Shown here piece by piece: positions 17,330-25,330 of a DNA stretch of 51,220 bases. Within the stretch, counting starts at the first letter, position 1. Every line of letters starts with the position of its first letter. The position numbers and the translations under genes were made by a program. The notes beneath the pieces were generated by a model, which saw nothing but the letters and a program-made list of their open reading frames with translations, searched no databases and was not told where the DNA came from. The DNA comes from Sphingomonas sp. Leaf412 (GTDB taxonomy: Bacteria > Pseudomonadota > Alphaproteobacteria > Sphingomonadales > Sphingomonadaceae), in NCBI RefSeq assembly GCF_001425405.1, contig NZ_LMQP01000003.1:726819-778038 (forward strand), in the 5' to 3' direction.

Positions 17330-18820
17330 ATGGCGACCCTCGCATTCCCCCATCCGGCCCCGGCCGAACCGATCCAGCTGCCCCGCAACGTGGAGGCGGA
17401 GGCGGCGATGCTCGGCGCGATGCTGATCGACAACCGGCTGGCCGACGACATCGTCGACCGGCTGGAGCCGCAGCATTTCTACGAACCCGTCCACGGCCGC
17501 GTCTTCGCCGCGATCAAGACCTTGCGCGGCAAGGACATGCTGGCCTCGCCCGTCACGCTGCGCCCGATGTTCGAGGCGGACGAGGGGATGCGCGAGCTGG
17601 GCGGTCCGGCCTATCTGGCGCAGCTGACCGGCTCGGGCGCGGGGCTGATCGGCGCGCGGCAGTTCGCGAACCAGATCTACGACCTGGCCATGCTCCGCTC
17701 GCTCGTGACGGTCGGCCGCACGCTGGTCGACCGCGCGATGGACACCAGCGAGGAGGTGAACCCGCGCGCGCAGATCGAGCTGGCGGAAGAGGAATTGTTC
17801 AAGGTCTCCGCCGACGGCCAGTCCGAATCGACCGTGAAAAGCTTCGCCCAGGCCGCGACCATGGCGGTAAGAATGGCGGAGAAGGCCCTGAACTGGGGCG
17901 GAAACCTGTCGGGCGTGACGACCGGGCTCGATTCGATCAACGCCAAGATCGGCGGCCTGCACCACAGCGATCTGATGATCCTGGCCGGGCGTCCCGGCAT
18001 GGGGAAGACATCGCTCGCCACCAACATCGCCTTCAACGCGGCGCAACGCTGGATGCACGACATGCGCGACGGCATCCCGCCCGCCAAGTCGGTGGGGGCG
18101 AAGGTCGCCTTCTTCAGCCTGGAGATGAGCGCGGACCAGCTGGCGACGCGTATCCTGGCGGAGCAGTCGCGGATCAGTTCCGAGGCGTTGCGCATGGGCA
18201 AGATCAGCAAGAGCGAGTTCGAGCAGCTCGCCGCCGCCGCGGTGGAGCTGGAGAATCTGCCGCTGTTCATCGACGATACCGGCGGCCTCAGCATCGGCGC
18301 GCTGCACACGCGCGTCCGCCGGTTGCAACGGCGCCACAACAACGAAATCGGCCTTGTCGTCGTGGATTACCTGCAATTGCTCAGCGGCTCCGGCAAGACC
18401 GGCGACGGCAATCGCGTGCAGGAGATTTCCGAGATCAGCCGCGGGCTGAAGACGCTGGCCAAGGACATGAACGTCCCCGTGCTGGCCCTGTCGCAGCTCA
18501 GCCGCGCGGTGGAGCAGCGCGAGGACAAGCGCCCGCAATTGAGCGACCTGCGCGAATCGGGATCGATCGAGCAGGACGCCGACATGGTGTGGTTCGTGTT
18601 CCGCGAGGATTATTACATCGCGGCCAAGGAGCCCAAGCGCCCCGCGGAGGGCGACGACACCCGCGCGTTCGAGGACCACGCCCGCTGGGCCGCGGACATG
18701 GAACGCGTCTACGGCCTGGCCGAGCTGATCGTCGCGAAACAGCGCCACGGCGCGACGGGGAAGGTGACGCTGAAGTTCGATCCGACGATCACGCGGTTCA
18801 GCGACTATGCGGGATATTGA
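17330..18820 (+). CDS. dnaB: Replicative DNA helicase DnaB
   Basis: The 496-residue protein has the N-terminal DnaB domain (about 18-120, NVEAEAAMLGAMLIDNRLAD) and the RecA-like helicase domain. The Walker A motif is AGRPGMGKTSLA (about residue 222), then AFFSLEMSADQLATR, the Walker B-like VVVDYLQLLSG, and LSQLSRAVEQREDKRPQLSD. The C-terminal KQRHGATGKVTLKFD is standard. It unwinds the replication fork as a hexamer. No Shine-Dalgarno sequence is obvious before the ATG. A perfect DnaA box and an R1 repeat lie in the upstream gap. Confidence 0.97.
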   Translation: MATLAFPHPAPAEPIQLPRNVEAEAAMLGAMLIDNRLADDIVDRLEPQHFYEPVHGRVFAAIKTLRGKDMLASPVTLRPMFEADEGMRELGGPAYLAQLTGSGAGLIGARQFANQIYDLAMLRSLVTVGRTLVDRAMDTSEEVNPRAQIELAEEELFKVSADGQSESTVKSFAQAATMAVRMAEKALNWGGNLSGVTTGLDSINAKIGGLHHSDLMILAGRPGMGKTSLATNIAFNAAQRWMHDMRDGIPPAKSVGAKVAFFSLEMSADQLATRILAEQSRISSEALRMGKISKSEFEQLAAAAVELENLPLFIDDTGGLSIGALHTRVRRLQRRHNNEIGLVVVDYLQLLSGSGKTGDGNRVQEISEISRGLKTLAKDMNVPVLALSQLSRAVEQREDKRPQLSDLRESGSIEQDADMVWFVFREDYYIAAKEPKRPAEGDDTRAFEDHARWAADMERVYGLAELIVAKQRHGATGKVTLKFDPTITRFSDYAGY

Positions 18821-18839
18821 GTGTTACACGCCCGGACTT

Positions 18840-18908
18840 CCGTTCGGGCTGAGCGCAGTCGAAGCCTATGCTCTACGCATGCCCTTCGACGTCGCTCAGG
18901 GCGAACGG
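18840..18908 (+). repeat. Palindromic repeat family R1, copy 3
   Basis: CCGTTCGGGCTGAGCGCAGT pairs with ACGTCGCTCAGGGCGAACGG. It fills the space between the convergent dnaB and DUF4403 genes, where it may end both transcripts. Confidence 0.9.
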
Positions 18909-18921
18909 AAAGTCTCCTCGC

Positions 18922-20388
18922 CTATCGCGGCCGGTATTCGATCCGTGCCTCGCCTTCCGCGCGGACGGGCAGGAACAGGCCCTGCGCGGTCGCGCGGATG
19001 CGCCCGTTGGTCACGCGCGTGACATGGGCGGACAGCAGGAAGTCGCCGCGCCGTCGCGATCCGATCGCCGCCTGCGCCTTGGCCAGCACCTTGGCATAGT
19101 CGCCCGCGAAATCATGGCGTAGCGCCCCTTCGACCCCCGCCAGCACCGCCGGGCTTTCGAACAGGCGGACCAGCAGGTTCACGACCTGCGAATCGGTTTT
19201 CGTCGCGAACCCGATGTCGCGCGCCTGCACCACCTGCGACCCTTCGGCGTTCCACGGCAGCGCGGTCAGCCAGACCTCCCCCTTCGTCACGCCCAGCGAT
19301 CCGTCGCGTGCCTTCACCTCGGTGCGGACGCCCACCGCCAGCCGATTGCCCTCGGTCGCGTAGATCGTGACCTTCCCGAATGTCGCATCGACCGCGCCGA
19401 CCCCCGCCAGCGTGATCCCCTTCGTCGCCAGTTCGCGCAATTCGCGCTGCACCACGGGCTCCAGCTGGCGATAATCGGCCAGCACCGGGATGAAGAAGCG
19501 CAAGCCCGCCCCGCTCGCCACCCGCGACGGCGGGGGCAGGGGGGTGGGGACGGGATCGGCGGGGCGATCGCCGACGAAGCTTTCGGTCAACGCCTCCGCC
19601 GCCAGCGTCAGGCGCAATTGGCGACCATCGACGCGATAGCCGCCGACGCCGATCGCGCGCGGGGTCACGCGCATCCATGCGGGCGGGTTGCGGCGGTTCA
19701 GCTGGATGGTCGTGAACCCCTCGGCCCACGCCCGGTCCAGCTGCGCTTTCACGTCCATGCGCGCCAGGTGCCGCGGCAGGTCGCGTTCCAGCTTCGCGAC
19801 CACATCCTTCAGTTTCTCATCGGCTTGCCGCGTGAAGGTGACACGCTGTCCCAGGATGTCGATGCCCGGCTCGCGTCGCCACGCATAGCCGATGTCGATC
19901 GTCGCGCGCGGTCGCCAATCGTCGACGATCCCCAGCCGTGCGTTCGCCCGGACCATGGCCACCGCGGTCGCCGTCTCTCCCGCCACGCCGCCCAGGTCGC
20001 GGATGCGCACGGTCGCGGTGACGGGCATGACCAATGTCAGCCGCTCGCCCGCGCCCGCCACCGTGATGCGCCCGCGTCGCGCCTCGCCGACGATGCGACA
20101 GCCCAGGTCCGGCGTGACCTTCACCCCCGCCACCTTTCGCCCCGCGATGCACCGGTCGCGATGCTGGTCGATCCGCCACAGCACCTGCGGCGTTTCGCGG
20201 TCCAGCCCGCGTTCGACCGCGTCGAGGGAGGCGGTGACGGGCACGACGATCGTGGAGCTCTCGCCCGGAAGGTCGACCGTGCCGGTCGCGCGCGGCGGCG
20301 CCGGATTGCCCGCATCGCGCCCGCAACCCGCCACCGTTCCCGCGAGGAGAAGGAGCAGGGCAGGGGCGGACGGGTTACGCAAAGCCAT
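18922..20388 (-). CDS. DUF4403 family lipoprotein
   Basis: The 488-residue protein from the ATG at 20388 has a signal peptide ending in VAGC (Cys22), consistent with lipidation. The rest is soluble, with two repeated beta-rich halves. Segments such as VPVTASLDAVERGLDRETPQ, YAWRREPGIDILGQRVTF and LRFFIPVLADYRQLEPVVQR fit DUF4403, a family thought to resemble lipid-binding BPI-like proteins; I am unsure of that fold relation. It probably sits in the periplasm or on the outer membrane. It is divergent from the outer-membrane protein gene at 20537. Confidence 0.8.
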   Translation of the reverse strand: MALRNPSAPALLLLLAGTVAGCGRDAGNPAPPRATGTVDLPGESSTIVVPVTASLDAVERGLDRETPQVLWRIDQHRDRCIAGRKVAGVKVTPDLGCRIVGEARRGRITVAGAGERLTLVMPVTATVRIRDLGGVAGETATAVAMVRANARLGIVDDWRPRATIDIGYAWRREPGIDILGQRVTFTRQADEKLKDVVAKLERDLPRHLARMDVKAQLDRAWAEGFTTIQLNRRNPPAWMRVTPRAIGVGGYRVDGRQLRLTLAAEALTESFVGDRPADPVPTPLPPPSRVASGAGLRFFIPVLADYRQLEPVVQRELRELATKGITLAGVGAVDATFGKVTIYATEGNRLAVGVRTEVKARDGSLGVTKGEVWLTALPWNAEGSQVVQARDIGFATKTDSQVVNLLVRLFESPAVLAGVEGALRHDFAGDYAKVLAKAQAAIGSRRRGDFLLSAHVTRVTNGRIRATAQGLFLPVRAEGEARIEYRPR

Positions 20389-20420
20389 CGATGAACGCGG
20401 CGTCGCGGCGTTGGTTGCCG

Positions 20421-20433
20421 AACCGTAACGGTT
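20421..20433. promoter_or_regulatory. Perfect palindrome AACCGTAACGGTT between divergent genes
   Basis: The two 6-bp arms AACCGT and ACGGTT flank one A. It sits 33 bp before the DUF4403 start and 104 bp before the outer-membrane protein start, a plausible dimeric operator site. No regulator is known. Confidence 0.35.
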
Positions 20434-20536
20434 ATCGGATCGCGCACTTTCGTCCAATCTCGGCACGCCCGCCCACGCTATGACCCAAGGCGCGGGCCGC
20501 CGGAGGGGCGGGCCGCGATCGAATCTTGGGGGGTTT

Positions 20537-21214
20537 ATGAAGAACTGGATGATGGCGTCCGCGCTTGCGGCGTCGATGGCGGCCGTGCCCGCGACGGCGC
20601 AGGAAACCGACGACGGGCCGCGGATCGTCGCGGGCGTGACCGCGGGGACGCTGGGGATCGGACCGGAGGTGGGCGTGCGCCTGTCCGACCATATCGGGAT
20701 CCGCGGAAGTGCGACCTTCCTCGGTTTCGGCGCAGATTTCGATTCGGACGATATCACCTATCGCGGCGACCTGAAGCTGAAGTCCTTCGGCGCGATGGTC
20801 GACGTCCATCCGTTCGGCGGCAGCTTCCGCGTGTCGGGCGGCGCGCGGATCAACCGCAACCGCGTCGACGTGCGCGCGACGCCGTCGGACGGCGGCACGG
20901 TGACCGTCGGCGGCGAGGATTATACCGCGGCGCAGGTCGGCGTGCTGTCGGGCGGCGCGGACGTGAAGAAGTTCGCGCCCGCGCTGACGCTCGGCTGGGC
21001 GGGGTCGAACCGGAAGGGCTTCTTCTTCGGCACCGAACTGGGCGTGCTGTTCCAGGGCCAGGCGCGCCTGCGCGAGTTCCGTGCCAGCGGCACCGCGGCG
21101 AACGACGCCGGTTTCCGCGCCAGCCTGGAGGCCGAACGCCGCGACCTGCAAGACGACATCGACAAGGTGAAGGTCTATCCGATCCTGCAACTGATGATCG
21201 GCTGGCGCTTCTGA
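20537..21214 (+). CDS. Outer-membrane beta-barrel protein
   Basis: The 225-residue protein has a signal peptide cleaved near VPATAQE (about residue 21). Alternating polar and non-polar strands follow: DHIGIRGSATFLGFGADF, GAMVDVHPFGGSFRVSGG, FAPALTLGWAG and FFFGTELGVLF. The chain ends LMIGWRF, a C-terminal Phe as used for BAM recognition. The ATG at 20537 is chosen because an upstream in-frame start lacks a signal peptide. I judge it to be a small barrel, perhaps 8 to 10 strands, of unknown specificity. Confidence 0.78.
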   Translation: MKNWMMASALAASMAAVPATAQETDDGPRIVAGVTAGTLGIGPEVGVRLSDHIGIRGSATFLGFGADFDSDDITYRGDLKLKSFGAMVDVHPFGGSFRVSGGARINRNRVDVRATPSDGGTVTVGGEDYTAAQVGVLSGGADVKKFAPALTLGWAGSNRKGFFFGTELGVLFQGQARLREFRASGTAANDAGFRASLEAERRDLQDDIDKVKVYPILQLMIGWRF

Positions 21215-21233
21215 CCGGGCGCCGGGCGGGGGA

Positions 21234-21992
21234 TCAGAACGCGGGTTCCTCGCCCGGCTTCTCGGGCACGTGGATGCCGCATTCCACCTTGTCCCATCCG
21301 CGCCAGCGGCCCGCGCGCGGATCCTCGCCCGGCTGCACCTTGCTGGTGCACGGCAGGCAGCCGATCGACGGATAGCCCGCCGCCTCCAGCGGATGGCGCG
21401 GCAGATCGTAATCGGCGAAATAGGCGTCGAGGCGTTCCTTGCCCCAGTCGGCGAGCGGGTTGATCTTCAACCGCCCCTCGTCGATCTCGAACCGCGGCAG
21501 CGCGGCGCGCGTCTTCGCCTGGAACCCCTTGCGCCCCGAAATCCAGGCGTCGAACGGCACCAGCGCACGGCGCAGCGGCTCCACCTTGCGCAGGTCGCAG
21601 CATCCGTCCGGGTCGTACGACCAGCGCAGCCCCTTCTCGTCCTTCAGCCGCAATAGCCGCGGATCGGGGCGGTAAACGCGCAGGTCGGTGAAGCCGAGCC
21701 GCTCCGACAGTTCATCGCGGTAGGCAAGAGTCTCGCCGAACATCTTCTGCGTATTGGTGAAAACGACCGGCACGTCGGTATCGACCGCCGCCACCATGTG
21801 CAGCAGCACCGCCGATTCCGCGCCGAACGACGACACCGCCGCCACCCGCCCGCGCAATTCCCCGCCCAGCAGCGCGCACAGCATCTCGGGCGCGTCGACG
21901 CCCGCGAAGCGCGCCTCCAGCGCGGCCGCATCCGCGACCGTGAAGGCGGGACGGACGTCGATCTGGTCGAGGATGCGGGCAGGTTCAGCCAT
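21234..21992 (-). CDS. cysH: Phosphoadenylyl/adenylyl sulfate reductase, 4Fe-4S type
   Basis: The 252-residue protein has the PAPS-reductase fold: SSFGAESAVLLHMVA (about 54-68) is the P-loop-like segment and VVFTNTQKMFGETLAYRD follows. The paired cysteines CCDLRKVEPL and the later CLPCTSKV give the CC...CxxC iron-sulfur pattern, which usually marks enzymes using APS. It reduces activated sulfate to sulfite in the cytoplasm. WRGWDKVECGIH near the end carries another conserved Cys and is usual for the family. It is the last gene of the cobA-DUF2849-cysI-DUF934-cysH operon, and its ATG overlaps the DUF934 gene by 8 bp. Confidence 0.93.
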   Translation of the reverse strand: MAEPARILDQIDVRPAFTVADAAALEARFAGVDAPEMLCALLGGELRGRVAAVSSFGAESAVLLHMVAAVDTDVPVVFTNTQKMFGETLAYRDELSERLGFTDLRVYRPDPRLLRLKDEKGLRWSYDPDGCCDLRKVEPLRRALVPFDAWISGRKGFQAKTRAALPRFEIDEGRLKINPLADWGKERLDAYFADYDLPRHPLEAAGYPSIGCLPCTSKVQPGEDPRAGRWRGWDKVECGIHVPEKPGEEPAF

Positions 21993-22416
21993 GCCGCTTC
22001 CTCCACACCGGCACGATATTGTCGGCGGCGGGCTGGTAGTGATCGGTATAGCGGGTCAGCGCGCGATCCAGCGCGGCCTGATCGATCGGTGCCTCGGGCG
22101 CGAAGCTGTCGAAACCGCAGCGGCGCATGAACGCGATCTGGTCGACCAGCACGTCGCCCGCGGCGCGCAGTTCGCCGGTATAGCCGCCCTCGCGCAGGAT
22201 GCGCGCGGAGGAATAGCCGCGTCCGTCGCGATAGCCGGGGAAGCTGACCTCGATCAGCGCGACGCGGTCGAGATGGCCGAGCAGGCGGCGCGCGTCGTCG
22301 CCCGCCTCGACCCGCACCGCGCCAGCGTTGGTCTGTCCGTCGAGGAAGGCGTCCAGCGTCACCGCGGGTTCGTCATGCGCCGCATCGTCGCGGAAGCGCA
22401 GCAGGGCCTCACCCAT
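21985..22416 (-). CDS. DUF934 family protein of the sulfite reductase operon
   Basis: The 143-residue product starts at the ATG at 22416, with GGAGG six bases upstream; an earlier frame start is less likely. Conserved DUF934 segments are VRVEAGDDARRL, ALIEVSFPGYRDGRGYSSAR (a GR(G/A)YS motif), LRAAGDVLVDQIAFMRRCGF and a C-terminal YQPAADN. The family is regularly found between cysI-type sulfite reductase and cysH and is thought to assist sulfite reduction, perhaps as an electron-transfer partner. That role is not proved. It overlaps both neighbours by 8 bp. Confidence 0.88.
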   Translation of the reverse strand: MGEALLRFRDDAAHDEPAVTLDAFLDGQTNAGAVRVEAGDDARRLLGHLDRVALIEVSFPGYRDGRGYSSARILREGGYTGELRAAGDVLVDQIAFMRRCGFDSFAPEAPIDQAALDRALTRYTDHYQPAADNIVPVWRKRHG

Positions 22417-24037
22417 AGATCGCCTCCTTGAACACATCCATGCCGACGCGGCGATAGGTATCGACGAAGCGCTCGTCGTTCTCGCGCACTTCCAGATACT
22501 TGCCGGTCACTCTTTCGATCGCGTCGACCACGCCGTCCTCGTCGAAACCGGGCCCGGTGATCTTCCCCAGCGACACGTCCTCCGCGCCCGATCCGCCGAG
22601 CAGGAGCTGGTAATTCTCCGTCCCCTTCCGGTCGACGCCCAGCACGCCGATATGCCCCGCGTGGTGATGCCCGCACGCGTTGATGCAGCCGCTGATCTTC
22701 AGCTTCAGTTCGCCCAGGTCGCGCTGCCGCGCCGGATCGGCGAAGCGGGTCGCGATCTTCTGCGCCAGCGGGATCGAGCGCGCGTTCGCCAGGCTGCAAT
22801 AATCCAGCCCGGGGCAGGCGATGATGTCGCTGATGAGGTCGAGGTTCGCCTCCGCCAATCCCGCCGCGACCAGCGCCTCCCACACCGGCGTCAGGTCGCC
22901 CTGGCGCACGTGCGGCAGGACGATGTTCTGCGCATGCGTGACGCGCAGTTCGTCGAAGCCGTAGCGTTCGGCAAGGTCCGCCATGACGTCGATCTGGTCC
23001 GCCGACGCGTCGCCGGGGATACCGCCGATGGGCTTCAGCGAGATGTTGACGATCGCATGGCCGGGCGCCTTGTGCGGCTTCACGTTCTGGTCCAGCCACA
23101 CCGCGAAATCGGGGTCGCCGCGATCCGGCGCCGCGCCGCCGTCATCGAACGCGGGGGGCGCGAACATGGCTTCGATCCGCGCCAGCTCCGCCGCCGGGGG
23201 ATCGATCCCCAGCGCCTTCACCGCCACGAATTCCTCCTCCACCTGCCGCCGGTATTCGTCGACACCCAGTTCGTGGATCAGGATCTTGATCCGCGCCTTG
23301 TAGATATTGTCACGCCGGCCGTAGCGATTGTAGACGCGCAGGCACGCCTCCAGATAGCTGAGCAGGTCGTCCGCGGTGACGAAGTCGCGCACTAGCGGCG
23401 CGATCATCGGCGTCCGGCCCATGCCGCCACCGACATATACCTCACCGCCCAATATGCCGTCGCGCGTCACCAGCCGGATACCGATATCGTGCAGGCGCAT
23501 CGCGGCGCGATCCTCGTCCGCGGCGATGACCGCGATCTTGAACTTGCGCGGCAGGTAGCTGAATTCGGGGTGGAAGGTGCTCCACTGCCGCAGCAATTCC
23601 GCCCACGGGCGCGGATCGGCGACCTCGTCCGCCGCGGCGCCCGCGTATTGATCGCTGCTGATGTTGCGGATGCAATTGCCCGACGTCTGGATCGCATGCA
23701 TCTCCACCGTGGCGAGATCGGCAAGGATATCAGGGGCTTCGGACAGCTTGATCCAATTGTACTGGATGTTCTGCCGCGTCGTGAAATGGCCGTATCCGCG
23801 ATCGTACTTGCGCGCGATATGCCCCAGCATCCGCATCTGCCGCCCGTCCAGCGTGCCGTACGGCACCGCGACGCGCAGCATGTAGGCGTGCAATTGGAGA
23901 TAGAGCCCGTTCATCAGCCGCAGCGGCTTGAACTGGTCCTCGGTCATCTCGCCCGCCATGCGGCGCTGCACCTGGTCGCGGAACTCGTCCACGCGGGCGT
24001 CGACGATCGCCTGATCGTAGGTATCGTATTTGTACAT
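22409..24037 (-). CDS. cysI: Siroheme-dependent sulfite reductase hemoprotein (nitrite/sulfite reductase family)
   Basis: The 542-residue protein has two ferredoxin-like and hemoprotein halves. Substrate-site Arg/His segments include HFTTRQNIQYNWIKL and IQTSGNCIRNI. The 4Fe-4S/siroheme ligands read ACPGLDYCSLA (C-x5-C) and SGCINACGHHHAGHIG (C-x3-C). It reduces sulfite to sulfide with six electrons. No flavoprotein subunit (CysJ) is nearby, so electrons probably come from ferredoxin or another donor. The start at 24037 excludes an in-frame extension formed by the R3 repeat. It lies between DUF2849 and DUF934. Confidence 0.9.
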   Translation of the reverse strand: MYKYDTYDQAIVDARVDEFRDQVQRRMAGEMTEDQFKPLRLMNGLYLQLHAYMLRVAVPYGTLDGRQMRMLGHIARKYDRGYGHFTTRQNIQYNWIKLSEAPDILADLATVEMHAIQTSGNCIRNISSDQYAGAAADEVADPRPWAELLRQWSTFHPEFSYLPRKFKIAVIAADEDRAAMRLHDIGIRLVTRDGILGGEVYVGGGMGRTPMIAPLVRDFVTADDLLSYLEACLRVYNRYGRRDNIYKARIKILIHELGVDEYRRQVEEEFVAVKALGIDPPAAELARIEAMFAPPAFDDGGAAPDRGDPDFAVWLDQNVKPHKAPGHAIVNISLKPIGGIPGDASADQIDVMADLAERYGFDELRVTHAQNIVLPHVRQGDLTPVWEALVAAGLAEANLDLISDIIACPGLDYCSLANARSIPLAQKIATRFADPARQRDLGELKLKISGCINACGHHHAGHIGVLGVDRKGTENYQLLLGGSGAEDVSLGKITGPGFDEDGVVDAIERVTGKYLEVRENDERFVDTYRRVGMDVFKEAIYG

Positions 24038-24043
24038 CAGCTC

Positions 24044-24123
24044 GTCATCCCGGCGCAGGCTGGGATCCAGCGATCCGCGCACTGCGCTTTGTGGCTCTGG
24101 ACCCCGGCCTTCGCCGGGGTGAC
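24044..24123 (+). repeat. Palindromic repeat family R3, copy 2 (inside the cys operon)
   Basis: GTCATCCCGGCGCAGGCTGG pairs with the right arm GGACCCCGGCCTTCGCCGGG, with a CGCGCACTGCG centre. It occupies the only real gap in the cobA-cysH operon. Confidence 0.8.
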
Positions 24124-24137
24124 GGTGGGCGCGCGGC

Positions 24138-24434
24138 TCATATCACCCAGCTCCCGGCATTCGCATCCGCGGGCTTCAGCGTCAGGTCGGGGCGGACCGT
24201 CGGACCCAGCGCGCGGATGCGGTCCTTGATATGGGCGGGGCGGGGGCCGTCGGGCGTCTCGCTCGCCTCGATCACGTACGGGCCGTTCACCCGCCGCGCG
24301 GCTTCCTCCTCGCGCGCGATCCCCTCGGCCTGCGGGCCCGCGTCGGTCGCATCCTCGACATGGCGCGACCAGCCGTCGCCGGTCCACCAGGTCACGTCGC
24401 CGGTGGCGAGGTCGTTGCCGGTAATGATCCTCAC
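24138..24434 (-). CDS. DUF2849 family protein
   Basis: This 98-residue protein starts with GTG at 24434, overlapping the cobA stop (GTGA). The sequence MRIITGNDLATGDVTWWTGD, followed by the Ala/Glu-rich EEEAARRVNGPYVIEA, matches DUF2849, a small alphaproteobacterial family that accompanies sulfite reductase genes. No cysteines or membrane segments are present. The function is unknown, and the gene's position suggests a part in siroheme or sulfite metabolism. Confidence 0.83.
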   Translation of the reverse strand: MRIITGNDLATGDVTWWTGDGWSRHVEDATDAGPQAEGIAREEEAARRVNGPYVIEASETPDGPRPAHIKDRIRALGPTVRPDLTLKPADANAGSWVI

Positions 24435-25219
24435 GCCATCGCCTCCGCTACCTGCGCATAGGATGCCAGCTTGTCCTGCGCGTCGGACAGTTCGACCACC
24501 TCGCCCACGACGATGATCGCGGGGCTGCACACGTCCTCGCGCGCCACCATCGCGCCCAGGTCCGCCAGCAATGTCTTCAGCGCGCGATGGCCGGGGCAGG
24601 TGCCCTTTTCCAGCACCGCGACGGGCATGTCGGGCGCGACGCCGTCGGCCATCAGCTTGTCCGCGATCGCCTCCGCCGTGGCGACGCCCATGTAGATCAC
24701 CAGCGTGCGGCCCTGCCCGGCGAGGCCGGACCAGTCCTGCTCGCTCAATCCCTTGCACTGCCCGGCGACGAAGCTGACCGCGCTGCTGTGATCGCGGTGG
24801 GTCAGCGGCAGCATCGCCTCCGCCGCGCAGCCCAGGGCCGCCGAGACGCCGGGGATCACCTCCACCGGCAGGCCCGCGGCGCGCACCGCCTCCACCTCCT
24901 CGCCGCCGCGACCGAAGATGAACGGGTCGCCGCCCTTCAGCCGCACGACGCGCGCGCCGGTGCGCACGTGCGCGACGATCAGCGCGTTGATCGCCTCCTG
25001 CGGCAACGTGTGCCGCGCGCGCTTCTTCGCCACCGATATGCGCACCGCCCCGGCGGGCGCGAGGTCCAGGACGCGCGGATCGATCAGGCCGTCGTGGACG
25101 ACGACGTCGGCCGACGCCATCGCCTCCACCGCGCGGACGGTCAGGAGGCCGGGGTCGCCCGGGCCGGCACCGACGAGGATGACGCGGCCGCGCGCGTGCG
25201 GATCGAGAAGGCTTGCCAT
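24431..25219 (-). CDS. cobA: Uroporphyrinogen-III C-methyltransferase (siroheme pathway)
   Basis: The 262-residue SUMT starts at the ATG at 25219 (MASLLDPHARGRV). Family motifs are VGAGPGDPGLLTVRA (SAM site), VVRLKGGDPFIFGRGGEEVE, PGVSAALG and PLTHRDHSSAV. It makes precorrin-2 from uroporphyrinogen III, the first step to the siroheme used by the sulfite reductase two genes downstream. There is no CysG dehydrogenase-chelatase domain, so those steps must be encoded elsewhere. It is the first gene of the operon and divergent from the DUF885 peptidase (111-bp gap). No riboswitch is visible. Confidence 0.94.
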   Translation of the reverse strand: MASLLDPHARGRVILVGAGPGDPGLLTVRAVEAMASADVVVHDGLIDPRVLDLAPAGAVRISVAKKRARHTLPQEAINALIVAHVRTGARVVRLKGGDPFIFGRGGEEVEAVRAAGLPVEVIPGVSAALGCAAEAMLPLTHRDHSSAVSFVAGQCKGLSEQDWSGLAGQGRTLVIYMGVATAEAIADKLMADGVAPDMPVAVLEKGTCPGHRALKTLLADLGAMVAREDVCSPAIIVVGEVVELSDAQDKLASYAQVAEAMA

Positions 25220-25330
25220 GACGGCGCAGATGGGCCGCGCGGGGGCGGGGCGCAATCGAGCGATGCTTGGCTTTGGCTTAGCTGCGCTTTCGCGCTAGGC
25301 GATGGCCGTCATCCTTCCGGAGTACCGTCC

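Noticed and set aside
25220..25330. Possible cobalamin or SAM riboswitch before cobA or the DUF885 gene
   Set aside because: The gap is only 111 bp and I see none of the conserved core elements or hairpins.
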